Below are positions 11,066 through 20,869 of a DNA stretch of 28,599 nucleotides, one piece after another. Both the position numbers and the translations under genes were made by a program. The stretch spans positions 1 to 28,599 of the forward strand of contig CAJPVJ010000261.1 of assembly GCA_905397405.1 (NCBI GenBank), written 5' to 3'. The DNA comes from Oppiella nova. Its lineage: Eukaryota > Arthropoda > Arachnida > Sarcoptiformes > Oppiidae. The notes beneath the pieces were generated by a model. It was not told the origin of the DNA, did no database searches, and saw only the letters and a list, made by a program, of their open reading frames with translations. Position 1 is the first letter of the stretch, and every line of letters starts with the position of its first letter.

Positions 11066-12664
11066 TTATGCCTTTTCCGTGTTTTGGATTTTAATCTTTT
11101 GAAGAGCATTAGAGACAATACATAAGTCGCCCTTCAGTTCACTCACCAAATCCATGATCTTCTTTGTATTACTCAATATCTCGACGCTTTGGGTGTAGGG
11201 ATTATATCGGACACCAAACGGTCTCTTAATAGTTGCCGCAAATTCTCTAAACACACCAATTATTGAAGTCATTTGAATGCAATCATAACAAGTCATTAAA
11301 TTATGAACATTAGACTAATAGTTAGGTTTTATCATTCACTAATTGGCAGTATAAAAATAATACAGCAATACACATAAGTTATATTACTATATACTGTATA
11401 TTATATAATATATATATTAATAGTATATATCACACTACGGATACTACAGGTAAATGTGCTGTAACAATATACAGTAATACGGTATGTAATGTGAATGTAG
11501 GCTACAATGGCAATGATTACCTCATCTGTTCCTTCGCCTCATCGAAGCTATCGGTAAAGAAATAGTGGGTTTGGAAAGTAGTAATCATCGGAATCTGTTG
11601 ACAAGTAATCAACGGATCAAAAGCCAACACATGAGCCGCTGGTGAGATGGCGTGCTGTTGTCATCATCATATGAAACACACATATAATACATGTAGTAAC
11701 AAGCTCATTAATTCATCTTTATATCTGATGCTTGGATATAAAATGGAGATCAGAGAATGGATCAGATGTACAGTATTTTCTAACAATTATTGTTTACACT
11801 GAAAATGATTAACAAAATTATAACATAATTAACTATCTCTTGAAATGTGTTTATTTGATAATAAGCCGATTGTGGGGACAATGAATGCAAACCTGTGACC
11901 ATAAAGAGATAGACAAAGTATGTAATACCTGGAGCTCAGCAGCACTGGACAGGAGTCCGGCGCCATATATCTTCATTTCATTGTTTTGTTTGCAAAGTCC
12001 GAACTCGACTGAGAAGAAGTAACAGGTGGCCAACTTGTCCACCTCCTCGTCATTGGCGCCCAGGGAGGCCAGACCTATTTCCTGGGAGAACTGTGCGAAA
12101 TGTGGGTCAGCCATCAGAGCGCAATGACCTAACAATTCATGACAACAGTCGGGTTCTGTAGATAATCAACACTTTATTTAGCAATTCTTCAGTTTGCTTC
12201 ACAATTAATTGTATCGCACCGGGAGTATAGAAAGGGTCGCTGGAGTGGCGGATATATTGCGTGCAATGAAATACACGAAATGCAAGTCCAGCCAAAAAGT
12301 CACGTGAAGAGAGGTAACCGGCCACTGGACGCAATTGAAACCCTGTTCTGTCTGACATTTATATACATAGTATTCATTACTTTTATATTATCACTCATTT
12401 ATCAAAGTTCATAATTTATGAAAATAAAATGCAGTTATTTTATAATTACATTAATGGTGGTGAATCAATTAATAATTATTTGTGTGTGTGTGTGTGTGTT
12501 TCATATGATGATGACAACAGCACGCCATCTCACCAGCGGCTCATGTGTTGGCTTTTGATCCGTTGATTACTTGTCAACAGATTCCGATGATTACAACTTT
12601 CCAAACCCACTATTTCTTTATTATATTATTGAGTGAATCCTATTATCAGTTCATTTAATGGTTG

Positions 12665-12703
<39 letters not shown>

Positions 12704-15388
12704 AATAGTTTGGTTACTTTTAAGGAAGAGTGAGACGTCTTCGAGTTGTGGCAGATTGTCTTCCCTATAACCGCAATGTTTGACGAGTAGTACAAAGTTG
12801 TCGTTAAACTCTTTGCACGCGTGCTTAGTGTATAGCTTGGTTAGTTTCCTATATATGATACCCCAGGTCTCTATCTATTCACATAATTCACAAAATATCT
12901 GCACATATTAATATTACATTTCTTATAAAAATAAGTTTTCAATTTATAAGTTGCTAAACATAACAGTAAATATTGATTGTAGACAAACAAACCTCTTTTT
13001 TAGTGTATTGAGCTCGAGGAATACGATCTCCACTTTATAATTGATTTAAATTTTTATCAATTTAATTAAGACATATTTATGAAAATATTGTTTTAAATGA
13101 AACATTACATACTGTTTATAATTAGTGGCCAAATCTATAAAATATTCCCTTCTCTTCCTATAAATAGGATCTTTGAATCCCTGTAAGATAAATGTGATAT
13201 ACATTCAGGGAAAAATCAAACAATGTATATTTGTTTTTATAAAGCTTGGATTTTATAAAATAAAAAATTAAATTTTAAAAATATGTGATATTCCTATATC
13301 TGTTAGAAATTTACAAAACTAATATCTGGGATGATTTAACGAAATGAGTCTTTCAACTCTTCTTTCAAATGACTGTAATAGTGCTAAACAGTACTGTACT
13401 GTCATATTGAAAGAAGAGTTGAAAGACTCATTCCGTTAAATCATCCAGATATAATACATTACACTCTTCTTTCATATGCCTTATAATACAGTACTAATAA
13501 GTAACTTGTAACTTATAACTTGTAAGTTATACAGTATAGTCAAGTGAAAGAGAGTTCATGTTAGTTCACCTCAGTTTGAGGTAGCAAAATGAGTAAAAAA
13601 CTCTGAGCAGGTAAACCCTAGATAGAATAATTCATATATAATTCAATAAGAATTAATTCATTTATTGCCCCTTTAAAATTAATATAATGAATTGTCAATT
13701 ATTAAAATATTGACCCTTTATTAATATAATATATGAGCAATAGTTTTAAAATTGCTTGATGGGATTTTTCTGTCTGATAGACACAATGTTATTTCAAAAA
13801 TAAAAATTAGTAAAAAATAAGTTTAAAAAGGTAATTTCCCTAAACTACCGGATCCTTAAGTTACTGGTTCATGTACTGACTTTGTACAACATTTCTACAA
13901 CATACACATCATTTAAAGAATATTACAATAATATTTAGCTTGATACAGTACTGATAGTCAATGTTACTAATTAAAAAATAATGAATAGATATACTGACCG
14001 GATGGTCGGCGTCAAGTTCTGAGCCATACATTAGTACTCTATTGGAAGTGTAGTCCAAATCTGATATTCTTCTGGGAAACCATGGCATCCCATTCTCTCC
14101 AAACAGTTCTGAATTGGTGTTCAATAATTAGGATAATGATTAGTATACCTGTGTATAGTAATTATGACCTATACCTGTATCAATGGAGGGCTGTGCCATT
14201 AGCACAGATAAGTGTCTCTCTTTGCTCTTAGGAGACGAGCGCTCAAATTCTTCGGAAGTACAGCCGTCCACCTCATGTCTGCAACACATTTATAACACAT
14301 ATTTGTCACTTCGTTCATCATTTAATCAATTTTGTCAAATAACTCGATCTACACTGTACTGTAGATTCTACAGTATAGATATAAGATTGGTGTTTATCTA
14401 CAGTATATTAATATGTATACTAATAAGTAAACTATTGCCTAATATTACGGTAGTATTGTAAACCACATTTGTTTAGAAAATATACTTAAATTCATATATA
14501 TTTCATGACTTAGTCTCACCTCAAATGATGAACTAATTGTGTCATCTTTTCTTTATCATCGCAATCGATGTCAACAAATATCTCAAACTCAGAATCTCTT
14601 CTCTTTGAACGCCGGGACTCAATGTGTTTGACATTTACATCCAATTCCTTTAAACAAGTGATTTAGCAAATAATGGGATATATAACACATTGTAGTTGTA
14701 TTGACCTGAAATACACGGAGTGCCCGAACCAGCCCTCCCACCTGATTCTTCAGTGAAAATATGACTGCATTACCGGCCATTCCCGACACACTCTCGGGTT
14801 GTGTTGTTGTACAGGGATTGGGAGCACAGGTTGAAGCCATTGCTTCCGAACTGCCATTCGTTTCATGTGTTTCATCGATTTCAGTGATTTTGCGAATCTT
14901 TCTCTGATTCAAGTTTCGCATAAAAATCTGATTATATTTGTGATTATTTCAAATTAAAACTATTTAAATTTATTAATTTATAAAGGGATAATCTCATCAC
15001 AACAAATATATTTATTAGTCTTTTTGAACATTTACATCTGTTTTATAAAAATTAATTGATTGTGCTATTTTTGAATATTATTGAATTCATTTTAAATAAT
15101 CTCGTTATTTCTCGTAAACTCTGGACTTGTTTATAAACGAAGTTTTTATTCATCAAGATTATTTATAAAGTTAAATGAATATGGTTGGTACTAGTAAATA
15201 ATAATAGATGATATAATATACATGGAGAGTACAGTATTTGCAGTCAAGCAAATGGACAAACAATTGAAAGGATGAGGACATACCTTAATCTCTTCCAAAT
15301 ATGAATCACTAAAATCAGGTAAACTGGCGGCAGATATAGTGGAACAACACTTTCTATTCTGGAAGTGTAGTCGTCTTAAGTGAGCCAT
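11066..15388 (-). CDS. TPH: Tryptophan 5-hydroxylase, twelve exons
   Basis: Fe(II)- and tetrahydrobiopterin-dependent enzyme making 5-hydroxytryptophan, the first step to serotonin; cytosolic. Exons in transcript order are 15388-15284, 14927-14706, 14647-14520, 14278-14175, 14108-13999, 13180-13113, 13032-12993, 12874-12718, 12351-12220, 12155-11929, 11654-11521 and 11246-11066. All junctions are GT..AG, phases agree, and the product is 535 residues. The ACT regulatory domain begins near 89 with [20 protein letters not shown]. The catalytic domain has [43 protein letters not shown] and [11 protein letters not shown], which resemble TPH more than phenylalanine or tyrosine hydroxylase. The iron ligands are His361 and His366 in CHELLGH and Glu406 in FSVEFGL, with the family's usual spacing. 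The C-terminal helix ([17 protein letters not shown]) would form the tetramer. The N-terminal tail (1-88) is poorly conserved, so the start is the least certain point. HELLGH is followed by CA rather than the usual VP. Confidence 0.95.
11555..11682 (-). repeat. Exon 11 arm of the 128-bp inverted repeat
   Basis: This segment covers 100 nt of tryptophan hydroxylase exon 11 plus 28 nt of the intron before it, including the AG acceptor. It is the reverse complement of 12493-12620 with one mismatch (11580 against 12595). Confidence 0.95.
12480..12499. repeat. (TG)n microsatellite
   Basis: A TG run abutting the inverted exon copy. The original locus has a shorter TGTGTG at the equivalent point, so TG microhomology may have primed the copying event. 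Confidence 0.85.
12493..12620 (+). repeat. Inverted copy of tryptophan hydroxylase exon 11
   Basis: The plus strand here reads the coding sense of exon 11 of the minus-strand gene, so the copy is antisense within the host transcript. It lies in the intron between exons 8 and 9. It carries the branch-side sequence and acceptor but lacks the last 34 nt of the exon and its donor, so it cannot be an ordinary exon. The only difference is ACT to ACA, silent for Thr. It starts inside a TG run (12480-12499). The near identity implies a recent event or an assembly error. Confidence 0.93.
12670..12702. repeat. (GA)n microsatellite
   Basis: A GA run in the same intron, 15 bp from the donor of exon 8 in transcript orientation. 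It appears as a CT-rich tract in the sense RNA. Confidence 0.9.
13322..13452 (-). ncRNA. Long intronic hairpin, RNA gene not proven
   Basis: Arms 13322-13373 and 13401-13452 (52 nt each) pair almost fully around a 27-nt loop, with one mismatched position and two 1-nt bulges. It lies in the 818-bp intron between tryptophan hydroxylase exons 5 and 6. The single substitution is A opposite C on the plus strand but U opposite G on the minus strand, so pairing is intact in the sense transcript. The stem is longer than typical animal miRNA precursors. A hairpin siRNA precursor or a tiny foldback element are both possible. Confidence 0.45.
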
Positions 15389-15649
15389 TCTTCTGCTTAA
15401 AGTATATTTCTATAAGAAATTTTTAAGTTATTTTAAATGATTTAATTTTAACTTTATTGCAATAACTCTTAAAACGAAACTCAAATCCGGTTAACGAATA
15501 TATATTGATTTTACCAAAAAATGAATTTTATTCGCAAAATAACTCAATTTGAAGCGAAAGTCGTTTGAACTTTGCTTTTATGTAAGAAAATGTCTTATCA
15601 TTTGATACAAACTGTTTGATCCAAAGAAGTGTCAGAAATATAGTGTTGG

Positions 15650-15952
15650 ATGAGAGCAACAAGTATTGGATATTCTATGATATACTGCAAAAAAGATCAA
15701 TTTATGGCATTCCTGTGCGCACTCATTGTCACTAAGGTTTCTGATTCTCATTTTCATAATAAGAGTCAACCTTTTCTTCGGCACTTAGTTATCGAAAACT
15801 ATTTTTCTCTTATTTTGGATTTTTTCTCCAAAGAGATAAACATTAATGACTTCAAACTTGTGCTCAATGTTAGAGCGGATCACAAAACGAGTGATAAAAC
15901 GTTATATAATTTATGGACTTTTATAAAGAGTCTATATTTAGGTTTCCTATAA
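15650..15952 (+). CDS. Possible small hypothetical protein, 100 residues
   Basis: An ATG-initiated frame of 100 codons ending at TAA, with an in-frame TAG three codons before the ATG. It is not repetitive and its base composition is less AT-biased than the flanks. The peptide has a hydrophobic patch (FMAFLCALIVTKV) and an aromatic-rich middle (RHLVIENYFSLILDFFSKE). I do not recognise a domain. It sits between the 5' end of tryptophan hydroxylase and the 3' end of phosphoglycerate dehydrogenase, both on the other strand. It may be a single-exon gene, an exon of something larger, or chance. Confidence 0.3.
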   Translation: MRATSIGYSMIYCKKDQFMAFLCALIVTKVSDSHFHNKSQPFLRHLVIENYFSLILDFFSKEININDFKLVLNVRADHKTSDKTLYNLWTFIKSLYLGFL

Positions 15953-16099
15953 ATCTATTTTTTCATTCAAATGGCAATTTTATTTAAAAGTAGTGAAATC
16001 AATTTATTCAATTAAAAACAATAGCAATTGATTGGTGCAATTGGAGAAATTTAAAAAATAATTTTTCATTTTAAATGTCTTGTTCTTTGAATTTCACAT

Positions 16100-16105
16100 T
16101 TTATT
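16100..16105 (-). terminator. AATAAA overlapping the PHGDH stop codon
   Basis: On the minus strand the stop TAA (16103-16101) is inside an AATAAA hexamer. If used, the 3' UTR would be only about 10-30 nt. The match could be accidental, since a CAA-TAA-A context creates it automatically. Confidence 0.3.
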
Positions 16106-17912
16106 GCTTTTTTAGAACCGAAGGGTTTACCTAAAAATATATCAAATTTAAGGTTAATATTATGAATAAATTATTGGTAATATTAATTACAATTCCAGGA
16201 ACAGATTTGCCATCAATTAGATCCAGAAACTGAAGGGCTATTTCTTTGGCTACATTGATCTGAGCCTCGGCAGTACTGGCGCCCAAATGTGGGGTACAAA
16301 TCACTTTGGGGTGACTTAACAGTTGGTTTCGTTTGGGCGGCTCTTCTTCATAGACATCGAGTCCGGCGCCGCCCACGTGTCCAGACTGGAGGGCTCGCAG
16401 GAGAGCCTCCTCATCGATGATACCCCCGCGCGCGACGTTTATCAGACGCACGCCTTTCTTGCACTGACCCAGAGTTGTGTCATTCAACAGATCTGTTGAC
16501 AATGTTTTATATAATTAGACAAACGTGTGGTTCGTTTGAGACGAGACCTAACTTTTAGTCTGCGGAATGAGTGGCGTATGGACTGTGATGTAGTCGGCCT
16601 GAGGCCAGATCTGCTCCAATGGCAGGCTCTCCACATCAAATGTTTTGCTCACATCTGCCGGAACTAACGGATCAAATCCTATAGTCTTCATACCGAAGGC
16701 CTGCATCCTTGTGGCCACTTCTCGGCCAATACGACCCAAACCAACGATTGCCAGAGTTTTTCCCAACAATTCATTGCCTGAAAAGCTCTTTCGGTCCCAA
16801 ACGCCACTCTTCAACGAAGCGCACGCTTGTGTCAAATGGCGAGAGAGCGACAGAATCATAGTGCAGGTCAGCTCAGCCGCACTTATGGTGTTACCTCCCG
16901 GAGCACTGCACCAGTCAAAGGACACACCATCAGTTCAAGTCATATCAATTATGTGCAAATAACTTATACTTTATGACAATAACCCCCTGTTTGGTGGCCG
17001 CGTCCACATCGATGTTGTCCACCCCTACACCCGCTCGACCGATCACTTTGAGATGTTTGGCCGCTTTGATCACATCTGCCGTCACAGTCGTGGCTGACCT
17101 CACGATCAATGCCTCGTAATCCTGAATACGAGATATATATTGATGAATACGAATGATTGATATAAAAACATAAGTTATAGTTATTATAATGATAGAGATT
17201 ATTGGGTAATAATAGGGCTATTGTGTGGCATTCATACAAACCCTTATGGTTTCGATGAGTTGCTCTTTAGATAAGCCAGTCTTCACATCCGTCGAGACAT
17301 TCCTCTGTCTCAGTATATCAATAGCCGATGGATCCACTGAATCACTGATNAGCGCACGCTTGTGTCAAATGGCGAGAGAGCGACAGAATCATAGTGCAGG
17401 TCAGCTCAGCCGCACTTATGGTGTTACCTCCCGGAGCACTGCACCAGTCAAAGGACACACCATTAGCTCAAGTCATATCAATTATGTGCAAATAACTTAT
17501 ACTTTATGACAATAACGCCCTGTTTGGTGGCCGCGTCCACATCGATGTTGTCCACCCCTACACCCGCTCGACCGATCACTTTGAGATGTTTGGCCGCTTT
17601 GATCACATCTGCCGTCACAGTCGTGGCTGACCTCACGATCAATGCCTCGTAATCCTGAATACGAGATATATATTGATGAATACGAATGATTGATATAAAA
17701 ACATAAGTTATAGTTATTATAATGATAGAGATTATTGGGTAATAATAGGGTTATTGTGTGGCATTCATACAAACCCTTATGGTTTCGATGAGTTGCTCTT
17801 TAGATAAGCCAGTCTTCACATCCGTCGAGACATTCCTCTGTCTCAGTATATCAATAGCCGATGGATCCACTGAATCACTGATTAACACCTTATTGAGTGA
17901 AAACGAAGTCAT
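16101..17912 (-). CDS. PHGDH: D-3-phosphoglycerate dehydrogenase, short form
   Basis: Oxidises 3-phosphoglycerate with NAD+ to 3-phosphohydroxypyruvate, the first step of serine synthesis; cytosolic. The simplest spliced model is 17912-17775, 17654-17503, 16905-16553, 16492-16191 and 16130-16101. Phases agree and give 324 residues. The start is [17 protein letters not shown]. The substrate domain has [14 protein letters not shown] and [16 protein letters not shown]. The nucleotide-binding loop is GLGRIG at 152-157. Arg236 (NVARGG), Glu265 and His283 (PHLGAST) are the catalytic set and fall at the human residue numbers. The protein stops after [11 protein letters not shown], so the intervening and ACT domains of the roughly 530-residue vertebrate enzyme are absent. 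The last coding exon is only 30 bp and is less certain. The 5' half of the gene is duplicated around an N at 17350; exon 2 can equally be read from 17121-16970, with the same protein. Confidence 0.92.
16818..17349. repeat. Copy 1 of a 532-bp direct repeat within PHGDH
   Basis: Contains the start of PHGDH exon 3, exon 2 (17121-16970) and most of exon 1 without its ATG. It matches 17351-17882 at a constant offset of 533 with four substitutions that I can find (16931, 16934, 16984 and 17219). The only one in an exon is silent (Gly GGG against GGC). Confidence 0.95.
17350..17350. other. Single N, probable assembly join
   Basis: The only ambiguous base in the window sits exactly between the two 532-bp copies. 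This is what a scaffolder leaves when it joins two contigs whose overlapping ends were not merged. Confidence 0.9.
17351..17882. repeat. Copy 2 of the 532-bp direct repeat within PHGDH
   Basis: Contains a truncated PHGDH exon 3 (17438-17351, cut at the N), exon 2 (17654-17503) and the bulk of exon 1, which continues beyond the repeat to the ATG at 17912. Read literally, the extra exon pieces would be dead fragments in an intron. Confidence 0.95.
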
Positions 17913-19583
17913 TGTTTGAGTTATTGATTACTTGGAGAAACTTTTTGTTAAAAGAGGTAAACGATTGTGGACTCAATGGACACAAGTATGTGAAGAATGA
18001 ACCAATCGACTGTAAAGCCTCACAATTTGTTAATTTTTCTCATTTATTATCATTAAAATAAATGTAAACTCTAAACCTCAAGGACAAATTTTTGAAGCAA
18101 ACATATTCCCAAGGCTATGATTGAACATCACTGAACACTACACTAACTTACAGTATAGTCGATGAGAACAAACAATTTATCAATTCATCTGTTCGTTCAG
18201 ACACTCAAATCAACTCATGCTAACCACCACCTCATACCTCATACACTGGTTTTGCATTTACTATAGTTTCACTTATTATATTGACTCAAATCAATTATTA
18301 TATATATTATCACTCAACAAATATTTATATTTATTCCAAATTTGTACAAGTATTTATAATACTTTCTAGTTACAAAGTAAAGACATTTTGCAAAATGAAA
18401 TTGGAGTCAGTATCAATTAATGGCTAATATAAGTTACCAAAACTTATGAGTATCTAACTATTAACTCTTTTAATATAATTCAAGTTTCATTATAATATAA
18501 ATATTATGGTCATTTAGTGGTCATTAGTGGTATGGTGTTACACCATTGGTGTAGTCATTTAGGCTCTATCACTAAAAATGAACCTGGGTTGAATGAACAA
18601 TTAAATTGAAGCTGTACTGTATACGGTACTAAATGAATGCCACGAGTTGTGCCATAATATGATTGTCTGAGAGAATGAGTACATACTGTAATTCATAAAC
18701 TATTTTAAAATTGTATTATTGATGTAAATTGACTGTAGTGGGTCTGAGATCACATCACTGGACCAGTGACACTGGTTACGGATTTGTATGACAGATAATT
18801 GTATTGTCACGTGTATTACTTCCATGTGGATCAAGATTCAGTTATGACAATGCTTTCGATTGACTGTATATGTCATAACTGAACAAACACATACAGGTAA
18901 TAAATAACCTTTGTGATGATTATGTATAACCAGCGTAACTATGATTAAACCAATCTACGAAATATAAATGGCATATGTCATTATGTCATGATGAAAATTT
19001 CTGGTTTACGTTTCAAAAATTATAAGAACTATAATTAAATTATAGTTAACTTTTATTCAAATGTAAAAGCTTTGCTCCAAAATATATAATGTTTAAAAAT
19101 GAGTTATACGGTAATTAAAATTATTGCAATTCTTAATATATTACACTATCTGTTAATTAAATATATAAATAATACTTACAAATACAGTAATTGTAAGTTT
19201 TAAATAAAATTTAAATAATTTTCTAAATTTACAGTATTTTATATAAGTAATTGTTAATGTTATTTAACTATAGTAAAGTAGCGAAATAAATTATACAATA
19301 AATAAAATTGAGTTAACATTAATTACAATATATGGTGAATCTATTGATTGTAATAAATTAAATTAATTAAAATATTAAGGAAAGGACGGATTGAAAGAAT
19401 TGTCATTAAGTAATAGACTTGTATTAATGGGTTTAACCATTAAGTGTTGACTAATTAATATAAGAGTTAAACTGAAACCATGGAAATTATTTAAAGTAAT
19501 ATTTCATCAATTAAACAGAAATTGGATTAAATTTCATTAATACTCGACATTACAATTAAATTTAAATACAATTAAAAATAAAT
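17913..19583. other. Intergenic region upstream of PHGDH
   Basis: AT-rich DNA between the PHGDH start and the 3' end of the phosphatase gene. It should hold the PHGDH promoter, but I see no TATA or GC box that I would defend. A 13-bp perfect inverted repeat, TTCAGTTATGACA (18837-18849) and its complement at 18871-18883, surrounds a 21-nt loop. Confidence 0.55.
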
Positions 19584-20869
19584 CTATTGAATAGTGTTAG
19601 TATGATGGGAACGGGTGTCTAAGACATTCCAGATGTCATTGCCGTCAGCAAAGGGGTATAATTTAGCGTTGAATTGGGGATTAAGGGCCAGTCGTTTGTG
19701 AAGCGGATAACCGGTGCGGGCGAACACTCTGTCGTTATTCGTGAGTTTGAGTGCCGGACAGACGTCGTTGAGTCCGTCGCCCACATACGACACCCGAGAA
19801 AATTGCATTTTGTCCTCACTCTTGCGTTTACTTATGTAATCCATTAATACATATCCTTTGCACAGATTATGGGCAGATATATCGCACCAATTCTGGTCCT
19901 GATATTCTTCCACTTGAAGACATCCATTGCCATCAAATTTGGCCGGATTTGTGTAGACTTTGCTATTCGTGGATAAAATTACAAAATTATGTAATCGACT
20001 GTTATATCATTGCTTATGAACTGTTATAAATAGATAAGTATTAATAGCCTAAAGATTATGTGAACCCATTTTGCACCTGACCTTCAATTGTAGGCATAGT
20101 TGTAAGAATGCCCCAGTTCATCCAGAGCATATTACAATTATAATCTAAATTAACTTTCGCTCACAAATTTAAAATCTGATAATTTAATTGTAATAAACTT
20201 ATGAATATAACTTATTTATAAACTTATCAGAACAATGTTAATCAGACCTCACTATTACCGGTACTATAATATGATATTAATCAGTCAGACTGACTAATAT
20301 CAATCAGTCAATCAGTAATTTATGACAATAATGTTAAGTATAAGTCAATTGGTTGTTCACTTGTAAGGGTAGACATATGATAATAAGTATAAATACAATA
20401 TATTAATAATACAGTAATTACAAAATGATAAGATTGTGAATACTATGTATAATTGCGAAATGCATTGCAATGTGACATAAATGAGAGATTAATACCGAAA
20501 TGCTTTATCCATTTGATTGAATTCAAGAGACTGTCCGATGAATACAGTGTTTGCATCGGAAATGATTATCAATTCATACTTCTGTGGACCAGAGTTCTTG
20601 AGATTGAAGATGAGGTCTTTCATACCAGCGATGAGTGGCATTCGTTTGAGACAACTTCGGATCTGTTCTTCAGTGACACCCGTTTTGTGAAGATATGTGA
20701 GGACTTGCTTCATATAAGCGATCCAATTGTTGTGATCGTAGTATTTCTGAACAATCTCTTCGGGGATGACGCCATCGGTGGCCAATTCGTTGATAAATGT
20801 ATCCGAATTGCAGTCAACTATAGTCTCGTCGAAATCAAAGACAACTAATTCCGGGCCGTCGATAGTCAT
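19584..20869 (-). CDS. PHOSPHO2: PHOSPHO1/2-like HAD phosphatase, two exons
   Basis: HAD-superfamily phosphatase of the PHOSPHO1/PHOSPHO2 family. Characterised members hydrolyse phosphocholine and phosphoethanolamine (PHOSPHO1) or pyridoxal 5'-phosphate (PHOSPHO2); which applies here cannot be read from sequence. Exons are 20869-20496 and 19962-19584, phase 2, giving 250 residues, close to the family's usual 240-270. Motif I is VFDFDETIVD, with Asp12 as nucleophile and Asp14 as acid/base. Motif II is IISDAN with Ser104, motif III Lys160 in NLCKG, and motif IV VGDGLNDVCP at 185-194. These are all the catalytic residues of the family. RKVYTNPAKF across the exon junction supports the chosen acceptor at 19963. 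The intron is 533 bp. No signal peptide or membrane segment is seen. The next gene is transcribed divergently about 2 kb away. Confidence 0.92.

Noticed and set aside
12493-12620. The exon 11 copy as a mutually exclusive alternative exon
   Set aside because: It is on the opposite strand to its host transcript and lacks the end of the exon and a donor site.
16645-16962. Plus-strand frame of 105 codons
   Set aside because: It is the antisense shadow of PHGDH exon 3, whose frame, splice phases and catalytic motifs are clear.
16964-17772. Two near-identical 91-codon minus frames as possible small paralogous genes
   Set aside because: They are out-of-frame readings across PHGDH exon 2 and its flanking intron, present twice only because of the duplication around the N.
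20453-20848. Plus-strand frame of 131 codons
   Set aside because: Antisense of phosphatase exon 1, which carries the DFDET motif in the other strand.
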